From the NCBI GenBank assembly GCA_038211475.1, contig JBBQVN010000057.1, positions 1 to 20,639 of the forward strand: a stretch of 20,639 nucleotides of DNA. Direction: 5' to 3'. Positions 15,280 through 20,639 of this stretch are shown here, one piece after another. This DNA comes from JANYBT01 sp038211475 (GTDB taxonomy: Bacteria > Acidobacteriota > Terriglobia > Terriglobales > Acidobacteriaceae). Within the stretch, counting starts at the first letter, position 1; every line of letters starts with the position of its first letter. The notes under the pieces are model-generated. The model saw nothing but the letters and a program-made list of their open reading frames with translations. It ran no database searches and was not told the DNA's origin. Position numbers and translations under genes: made by a program.

Positions 15280-15412
15280 GAGGGCCCCTAACCTGTTGAG
15301 GAAACAGTGATTGTAACAAAGTGGGCGGAGTTTGACGGTGAGCGGCGAGGTTCCCTATGATGAAGAACTGGCGTTGCAATACTTCGCCAGAGTACGACCA
15401 CCGCCTCTCCCC

Positions 15413-16756
15413 ATGCGTATAGCCTACCTCGATTGTTTTTCCGGCATTAGCGGCGACATGTTTCTCGGCGCACTGGTGGACTCCGGAGTACCGGCCAAAC
15501 TGCTGGAGGATACCGTCGCCGCGCTCGACATTGGCGCCAGGCTGGAGATTTCCCGGGTTTCGCGGAACGGGATCGGCGCCACGAAGGTCGATGTGTTTGT
15601 CCACGGCGAGAAAGACCTTCCCCGCGAAGTGTTTTGGGAACAGAAACATGACCACGCTCACCCGCATGACCACGGGGATGGGGAACACCAGCACGACCAA
15701 GAAACTTCGCACGCGCATGGTTCGGAACACCGTTCGGAGCATGGTTCCGAGCACAACCTCGAACACGGTCACGAACATGAACATGCGCACGGCCGCGGAC
15801 TCCAGCAGATTCGCCAGATCATCGGCAAAGCGCCGCTGAGCGAGACCGCTAAACAGCTTGCCATTGCTATCTTTGAGGCGCTGGGCCGGGCCGAAGCCAA
15901 GATCCACAACACCAACGTTGAGGCAGTCCATTTCCACGAAGTCGGCGCCGTCGATGCGATGGTGGACATTGTGTGCGCCGCCGTCGGATCAGAAGCCCTG
16001 GGAGTTGACCAGTGGGTATGCTCTCCCTTGAACGTGGGAAGTGGAACGGTGCAGTGCACGCATGGAACCTTGCCGGTACCCGCTCCGGCAACCCTCGAGT
16101 TATTGCAAGGCGCTCCGGTGTTTTCCTCTGGACCGCCAGTGGAACTGGTAACTCCCACCGGCGCCGCCATCGTGAAGGTGTTGGTGTCGCGGTTTGGACC
16201 CTTGCCCCAAATCCAGATCGAGAGCGCGGGATACGGCGCGGGCACTCGCGATTTTAAGGGTCAGCCCAACGTCCTTCGGTTGACCATCGGCGAGTCTGGC
16301 CCGGCGACGGATGCAGAAACCATTACCGTGTTGGAAGCGAACCTGGACGACCTTAGCCCGCAAGTCTTTGGCTATGTGACGGAGCGGTTGCTCGAAGACG
16401 GCGCGCTGGATGCTTTCGCTACGCCGGTGCAGATGAAGAAGAGCCGCCCGGCTACGTTGCTCACTGTTCTCTGCAACCCTGCGGACGCCGAGCGCCTGAC
16501 CAAACTGATTTTTGCGGAGACCACCACCTTGGGTGTACGGCGGCGCGAGGAGCAGCGCCAGGTCCTCCACCGGCGATGGGTGACGGTAGGCACACCCTGG
16601 GGGGACGTACGGATGAAGCTCGCCGGCCGCAATGGTGATATCACGAACTATGCGCCGGAGTATGAAGACTGCCGTCGGATTGCCGCCGAGCATAGCGTGC
16701 CGCTCAAACAGGTCATGCAGCAGGCGGTGCAGGCGTATCTAAGCCAACCATCATGA
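15413..16756 (+). CDS. larC: LarC, nickel insertion protein for the nickel-pincer nucleotide cofactor, with His-rich loop
   Basis: LarC is the CTP-dependent nickel cyclometallase that inserts Ni into the pincer nucleotide cofactor used by lactate racemase and related LarA-type enzymes. The 447-residue product spans both halves that are split in Lactobacillus plantarum (LarC1 and LarC2), without a frameshift. It opens with MRIAYLDCFSGISGDMFLGAL, contains HFHEVGAVDAMVDIVCAA, and ends with the CTP-binding C-terminal half (EANLDDLSPQVFGYVTERL...). Residues 79-126 hold 17 histidines mixed with Glu, Asp and Gly, likely a nickel-binding or storage loop. The ATG at 15413 fits the family but has no good ribosome-binding site; an in-frame GTG at 15338, seven bases after a GGAG, would add 25 residues. 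No larA, larB or larE is in the window. The stop overlaps the metG start by four bases. Confidence 0.93.
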   Translation: MRIAYLDCFSGISGDMFLGALVDSGVPAKLLEDTVAALDIGARLEISRVSRNGIGATKVDVFVHGEKDLPREVFWEQKHDHAHPHDHGDGEHQHDQETSHAHGSEHRSEHGSEHNLEHGHEHEHAHGRGLQQIRQIIGKAPLSETAKQLAIAIFEALGRAEAKIHNTNVEAVHFHEVGAVDAMVDIVCAAVGSEALGVDQWVCSPLNVGSGTVQCTHGTLPVPAPATLELLQGAPVFSSGPPVELVTPTGAAIVKVLVSRFGPLPQIQIESAGYGAGTRDFKGQPNVLRLTIGESGPATDAETITVLEANLDDLSPQVFGYVTERLLEDGALDAFATPVQMKKSRPATLLTVLCNPADAERLTKLIFAETTTLGVRRREEQRQVLHRRWVTVGTPWGDVRMKLAGRNGDITNYAPEYEDCRRIAAEHSVPLKQVMQQAVQAYLSQPS

Positions 16757-18798
16757 GCCAGAAGTTTTACATCACGACTCCTATTTACTACGTGAACGCG
16801 CGCCCGCATATTGGGCACGCGTACACCACCCTTACTTGCGACACCATTGCGCGGCGGCAACGTCTGTTGGGCGAGGATACCTATTTCCTGACCGGGACCG
16901 ATGAGCACGGCCAGAAGATTGAACGCGCCGCCCAGGCCGCGGGCAAGACCCCGCAGCAGTTCGCCGACGAAGTCTCCAACGAATTTCGCGCGGTGTGGGA
17001 GCGGATGGGCCTGAGCTACGATGATTTCATCCGTACTACCTCCGAGCGCCACAAGCAAGGAGTTCAGGCGCTGTTCCGCCAGATTCGCGACAATGGGTTC
17101 ATCTATAAAGGCACCTACACCGGACAATATTGCGTCTCCGATGAACTCTATGTGGACGCAGTGGGACCGGGGGCGGCGTGTCCCGATTGCGGCCGGTCCA
17201 CGGAGACGGTGCACGAAGAAAACTACTTCTTTAAACTCTCGGCTTTTCAAGATAAGTTGCTGGCGTTGTATGAGCAGCCGGGATTCATTCGCCCGGACAC
17301 CCGGCGCAATGAAGTGATGGCATTCGTACGCGGCGGATTGCGCGACCTCTCCATCAGCCGCTCGACTTTTTCCTGGGGCGTCCCCGTCCCGGACGATCCC
17401 AAACACGTGATCTACGTCTGGCTCGACGCGCTGGCTAACTACATCACTGCCCTCGGCTATGGGTCGGTTGATCCCTCGAAATTCGAAAAGTACTGGCCTG
17501 CGGATGTGCACATGATCGGCAAAGAGATTGTGCGCTTCCACTGCGTGTACTGGCCGGCGTTTTTGATGGCTGCAGGTCTTCCACTGCCCAAGAGTATTGT
17601 GGCCCACGGCTGGCTGTTGTTTGAAGAGAGCAAAATGTCAAAGACGCGCGGAAATATCGTGCGCTCAGAGACCATTCTAGAAGTGCTGGGCGCCGACGCC
17701 CTGCGTTATTTTCTGCTGCGCGAGGTGGTGTTCGGACAAGATGGGTCATTCTCTTTCGACGCCTTGGTGCAACGCTACAACTCCGATCTGGCTAACGGAC
17801 TGGGCAACCTCGCCAGCCGCACCCTCACCATGATCACGCGTTACTTCAAGGGCGAGGTGCCCTATCCTTCGCCGTCCCGCGCCGCCGCGGATGACGCTAT
17901 TGCGGAGATAGCGCGCCAAACCATCACCGAGGCGGGCGCATGCTTCGACCAATATCATTTCTCGCGCGGACTGGAATTGGCTTGGGCCCTACTGGCCGCG
18001 GTGGACAAGTACATCGTCGAGAACGAACCTTGGGCGCTCGGTGAAAAGCAGGATCACGAGAGCCGGGCCCGGCTGGCGACTATTCTCTACACCAGCGCCG
18101 AGGCGTTGCGCATTGTCACCGCGCTCGTCCATCCCGTGCTTCCGCAATCCACCGCGAAGATCTGGCAACAGCTCGGGCTGGGTCGGATCGAAGAGCTTAA
18201 TCTGGCGGCGCTAGATTGGGGCCAGCTTCCCTTGGGAACCAAGCTGGGCAAAGTGGAAGCCGTTTTTCCCCGTGCCGACAAAACGGCAGTGCAAAGGATG
18301 CAAGCCATGGAAGAGGAGCAAAGAACTGGAGCCGAGCCGGAAGCGCAAGCGGTACCAGATGCAGCAGCCAAAACCGAAGTCGCGCCAGTTCCAGTTGTTC
18401 CCGCGGCGCCAGTTCCTGCGGCGCCAGTTCCAGCAGCGGTTGTTCCCGCGGGGGCCGCGGTTGCCGCGCCCGCCAAAATTACCATCGACGATTTCGCCAA
18501 GATCGAATTACGGGTCGGCCAGGTAAAGGTCGCCGAGCGCGTCAAGGGTGCCGACAAACTTTTGCGTTTGGAAGTGGATCTGGGCACCGAAGTTCGTCAA
18601 GTGCTGGCGGGCATCGCCGAAGCTTACGACCCGGAAACTCTGGTGGGACGAAAAGTCGTCGTCGTGGCCAACCTCGCGCCCCGCAAGCTGCGCGGCCTGG
18701 AATCGAACGGAATGATTGTCGCTGCATCGCTCGAAGGCGGCAAGCCGGTCTTGGCAGGTTTTCTGGAAGACGTGCCGGTGGGCGCACGCCTGAAGTAA
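16753..18798 (+). CDS. metG: Methionyl-tRNA synthetase with C-terminal EMAP/Trbp111 tRNA-binding domain
   Basis: The enzyme attaches methionine to initiator and elongator tRNA-Met. The 681-residue protein shows the class I signatures: PHIGHAYTT (HIGH at 19-22) and ESKMSKTRGN (Lys294-Thr298). In the connective-peptide region, Cys127, Cys143 and Cys146 (CPDC) form what remains of a zinc knuckle. After the anticodon-binding helix bundle comes an Ala/Pro/Val-rich linker (about 540-576). The OB-fold tRNA-binding domain (578-681) begins IDDFAKIELRVGQVKVAERV and includes NLAPRKLRGLESNGMI; it usually makes MetRS a dimer and improves tRNA capture. The ATG overlaps the larC stop as ATGA, so translation is coupled. 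The linker is built from 15-bp repeats at the DNA level. Confidence 0.97.
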   Translation: MSQKFYITTPIYYVNARPHIGHAYTTLTCDTIARRQRLLGEDTYFLTGTDEHGQKIERAAQAAGKTPQQFADEVSNEFRAVWERMGLSYDDFIRTTSERHKQGVQALFRQIRDNGFIYKGTYTGQYCVSDELYVDAVGPGAACPDCGRSTETVHEENYFFKLSAFQDKLLALYEQPGFIRPDTRRNEVMAFVRGGLRDLSISRSTFSWGVPVPDDPKHVIYVWLDALANYITALGYGSVDPSKFEKYWPADVHMIGKEIVRFHCVYWPAFLMAAGLPLPKSIVAHGWLLFEESKMSKTRGNIVRSETILEVLGADALRYFLLREVVFGQDGSFSFDALVQRYNSDLANGLGNLASRTLTMITRYFKGEVPYPSPSRAAADDAIAEIARQTITEAGACFDQYHFSRGLELAWALLAAVDKYIVENEPWALGEKQDHESRARLATILYTSAEALRIVTALVHPVLPQSTAKIWQQLGLGRIEELNLAALDWGQLPLGTKLGKVEAVFPRADKTAVQRMQAMEEEQRTGAEPEAQAVPDAAAKTEVAPVPVVPAAPVPAAPVPAAVVPAGAAVAAPAKITIDDFAKIELRVGQVKVAERVKGADKLLRLEVDLGTEVRQVLAGIAEAYDPETLVGRKVVVVANLAPRKLRGLESNGMIVAASLEGGKPVLAGFLEDVPVGARLK

Positions 18799-18827
18799 CA
18801 GCTTCGAGCTTCATCCGAGCTAAATTC

Positions 18828-19658
18828 ATGTTCATCGATTCGCACGCCCATCTCGAAGGCACGCGCTACGACCCGGATCGCGAGCAAGTGCTGCTGCGTG
18901 CGCGAGAACAAGGTGTCGAAGCCATCTTGGCGATCGGCAACGGCGAAGGCCCCGACTCCGTGGACTGCGCCATCAAGCTTGCGGAGGCTTACGCCGGACG
19001 CTCCGACTTGCCCGCAATCTGGGCCAGCATCGGAATCCATCCCCATGAAGCGAAGTTGGCCAATGAGCTCGCCGCCACAACGATGGACGACTTGGCAAAG
19101 CACGCAAAAGTCATCGCCTGGGGCGAGATCGGGCTCGACTACTACTACGACCATTCCCCGCGTGATGTGCAGCAACGGGTCTTCATCCAGCAGATGTACC
19201 AGGCGCGGGCTGCGACGCTGCCCATCATCATCCACTGCCGGCCGTCGGAGGGCAGCGAAGACGCGTGGGACGATTGCCTGAAACTCATTTCCGAGCATTG
19301 GGCCCCCAGCGGCCTGCGTGGAATCCTGCATTGTTTTACCGGTTCGCTGCTGCACGCTCAGCGAGCGCTCGAATTCGGTTTTATGCTCTCGTTCGCGGGA
19401 AACATAACTTTCCCCAAGGCGCAGCCGATTCGCGATGCGGCAAAACAGGTTCCGCTCGACCGCATGTTGATTGAGACCGATTCACCCTACCTGGCCCCCA
19501 TCCCACATCGCGGCCAGCGCAATGAGCCTGGGTTCGTGCCGCAAGTGGCCGGTCAGATCGCCGAATTACGCGGAATTTCGCCCGCTGAAGTTGGTGCCCA
19601 GACCACGGCAAATTTCTATCGCTTCTTTTCGCTTCACGAAAATGCCAACTCCGGTTAG
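18828..19658 (+). CDS. tatD: TatD-family metal-dependent DNase
   Basis: TatD proteins are TIM-barrel hydrolases with 3'-5' exonuclease activity on DNA, linked to repair and fragmentation. The 276-residue product carries the full metal-ligand set: His6 and His8 (IDSHAHLE), Glu100 (GEIGLDYYY), His136 (IIIHCR), His168 (ILHCFTG) and Asp218 (IETDSPYLAP). The same frame is open far upstream through metG, but that region is a shadow; the ATG at 18828 gives the canonical N-terminus MFIDSHAHLEGTRYD. No clear ribosome-binding site is seen. Only 29 bases separate it from the metG stop. The metG-tatD order is common in bacteria, and co-transcription is likely. Confidence 0.95.
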   Translation: MFIDSHAHLEGTRYDPDREQVLLRAREQGVEAILAIGNGEGPDSVDCAIKLAEAYAGRSDLPAIWASIGIHPHEAKLANELAATTMDDLAKHAKVIAWGEIGLDYYYDHSPRDVQQRVFIQQMYQARAATLPIIIHCRPSEGSEDAWDDCLKLISEHWAPSGLRGILHCFTGSLLHAQRALEFGFMLSFAGNITFPKAQPIRDAAKQVPLDRMLIETDSPYLAPIPHRGQRNEPGFVPQVAGQIAELRGISPAEVGAQTTANFYRFFSLHENANSG

Positions 19659-19716
19659 CTTGGTAAGTGTGCATCTTGCGGGTGGTCCAATCTCTCTAAA
19701 GAAATAGGCGTTTCTC

Positions 19717-20214
19717 ATGCCCGAAAATACTTTTGATATCGTCAGCAAGACCGAAATGCAGGAAGTCGGCAATGCCATTCAGCAGGCGATGAAAGAAATT
19801 ACTACCCGCTTTGACTTAAAAGATTCCAAGTCAAGCATCGAACTGGAGGGCAAGGACGCCATCATCCTGCACTCCGCCGACGAGTATAAGCTCAAAGCCA
19901 TCAATGACATTCTGCAGCAGAAGTTGGTGAAGCGCGGGGTCTCGCTGAAAAGTCTGTCCTATGGCGTGATCGAATCCTCTCTGGGCGGGGCCGCGAAACA
20001 GAAAATCACGCTGCAGCAGGGCATCGCCATCGAAAAGGCCCGCGAGATCGTCAAGGTCATCAAGGAGTCAAAGAAGAAAGTGCAGGCATCCATTCAAGGG
20101 GACGTGGTGCGGGTGAGCGGCAAAGACCGCGACTCGCTGCAAGACATCATCGCTTTACTTCGGCAGAAAGATTTTGGCATCGACGTGCAGTTCACCAATT
20201 ATCGAACCAGTTAG
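19717..20214 (+). CDS. yajQ: YajQ-family nucleotide-binding protein (possible cyclic-di-GMP effector)
   Basis: The 165-residue product is a full-length YajQ/DUF520 protein: the start ENTFDIVSKTEMQEVGNAI and the segments TRFDLKDSKSSIEL and LLRQKDFGIDVQFTNYR are strongly conserved. YajQ has two ferredoxin-like domains. Xanthomonas and Pseudomonas homologues bind cyclic-di-GMP and act with a LysR-type regulator; others are only known to bind nucleotides or nucleic acids. No LysR gene or GGDEF/EAL protein is nearby, so the signalling role is not supported here. The ATG at 19717 has at best a weak AGG upstream. It sits 58 bases after tatD and 9 bases before the polyprenyl synthase start. Confidence 0.95.
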   Translation: MPENTFDIVSKTEMQEVGNAIQQAMKEITTRFDLKDSKSSIELEGKDAIILHSADEYKLKAINDILQQKLVKRGVSLKSLSYGVIESSLGGAAKQKITLQQGIAIEKAREIVKVIKESKKKVQASIQGDVVRVSGKDRDSLQDIIALLRQKDFGIDVQFTNYRTS

Positions 20215-20223
20215 GGAGTGTCG

Positions 20224-20639
20224 TTGAGTACATCGGAAGCCATTTCCGGCAAAGAGATTTTCGATTTGTTGCGCGACGACCTGCTGGCCATTGAGCAGGA
20301 ATTCGGCCGCGACACCATCTCGAACGTTGGCGCCATCACCGAGATCGGCGAATATCTGCGGGCGGGGGGCGGCAAGCGCATTCGTCCCGCACTCCTGCTG
20401 CTGGCCGCCCGGTTATTCCACTATCAGGGCGAAGGTGCGGTGAAGATGGGCGCGGTCATGGAGATCATCCATACCGCCACTCTGGTCCACGACGACATCA
20501 TTGACGAAGCCCTGACCCGGCGCGGGCGTCCCGCGGCCAACACTCAGTGGGGCAACTCCCGCTGCGTGCTTGCCGGCGACTGGCTCTACATGCAGGCCTT
20601 TAAAGTCGCGGTCCAGGAACGCAATTTCCGCATTCTGGA
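20224..20639 (+). CDS. Polyprenyl diphosphate synthase, long-chain trans type (3' end outside window)
   Basis: The first 138 codons of an IspB/HepT-like isoprenyl synthase are visible. It has GGGKRIRPALLLLAAR, the IIHTATLVHDDIIDEA segment with the first aspartate-rich DDxxD motif that binds the allylic diphosphate through magnesium, then RRGRPAANTQWGN and VLAGDWLYMQAF. These enzymes condense isopentenyl diphosphate to make the quinone side chain. The chain length cannot be judged, since the second DDxxD and the rest of the protein are missing. The start is taken as TTG at 20224, five bases after a GGAG at 20215-20218; a GTG at 20218 is in frame but overlaps that site. It probably follows yajQ in the same transcript. 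Confidence 0.93.
   Translation, partial: MSTSEAISGKEIFDLLRDDLLAIEQEFGRDTISNVGAITEIGEYLRAGGGKRIRPALLLLAARLFHYQGEGAVKMGAVMEIIHTATLVHDDIIDEALTRRGRPAANTQWGNSRCVLAGDWLYMQAFKVAVQERNFRIL

Noticed and set aside
16648..17607. 319-codon minus-strand frame opposite metG
   Set aside because: It is a shadow of metG, whose motifs are unambiguous; no ribosome-binding site or recognisable domain.
18216..18827. Long upstream extension of the tatD frame
   Set aside because: It overlaps metG in another frame, reads as Ser/Arg/Gly-rich text, and the TatD family begins at MFIDSHAHLEG (18828).
1..20639. tRNA or rRNA genes
   Set aside because: No cloverleaf-like stretch with a GTTCRA T-loop in the right context and no conserved rRNA segment was seen by eye in the gaps.

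Overview
The window looks like chromosomal DNA of a Gram-negative, GC-rich bacterium, most likely an Acidobacteriota member (class Terriglobia or a relative). This is inferred from the gene set and style: VCBS/FG-GAP repeats joined to choice-of-anchor D (ASPM-SPD-2-Hydin) domains, an outer-membrane patatin/BamA protein, an OmpA-type lipoprotein, a fused LarC, and short degenerate tandem repeats between genes. No rRNA, tRNA, insertion sequence, CRISPR array, prophage or integration site was recognised.

Layout. Positions 1-1275 hold the 3' part of a repeat-rich secreted protein, followed by a small secreted protein (1499-2011). A stand-alone beta-ketoacyl-ACP synthase lies convergent to it on the minus strand (2025-3281). 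Divergent from that is a compact plus-strand cluster: a UbiD-family decarboxylase (3421), a HigA-like orphan antitoxin (4990) and a VOC/PhnB-like protein (5282). A Bcp-type peroxiredoxin (5885) and a 62-residue unknown protein (6468) follow. The minus strand from 13080 down to 6704 is an envelope block: an OmpA/Pal-like lipoprotein with a strong terminator, then a type Vd patatin-BamA protein coupled through a 1-base overlap to a polytopic membrane protein of the misleadingly named SpecificRecomb family, then an FkpA-like periplasmic prolyl isomerase.

The right end is mostly housekeeping: argS on the minus strand (13303-15279), then the plus-strand run larC-metG-tatD-yajQ-polyprenyl synthase. 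larC and metG overlap by 4 bases, and the last gene runs off the window. A UbiD decarboxylase and a polyprenyl diphosphate synthase in one window would fit quinone biosynthesis, but they lie far apart and the link is only suggestive.

I found no clear undescribed multi-gene system. The best leads are local: a UbiD protein with glutamine at the usual metal-ligand histidine plus an inserted loop; the coupling of an outer-membrane patatin with a 'recombinase' that looks like an inner-membrane protein; a LarC with a 17-histidine loop and no other lar gene nearby; and an antitoxin with no toxin and a divergent tail. Start sites were reassigned for several genes using ribosome-binding sites and family N-termini, including TTG starts for ubiD, argS and the polyprenyl synthase.
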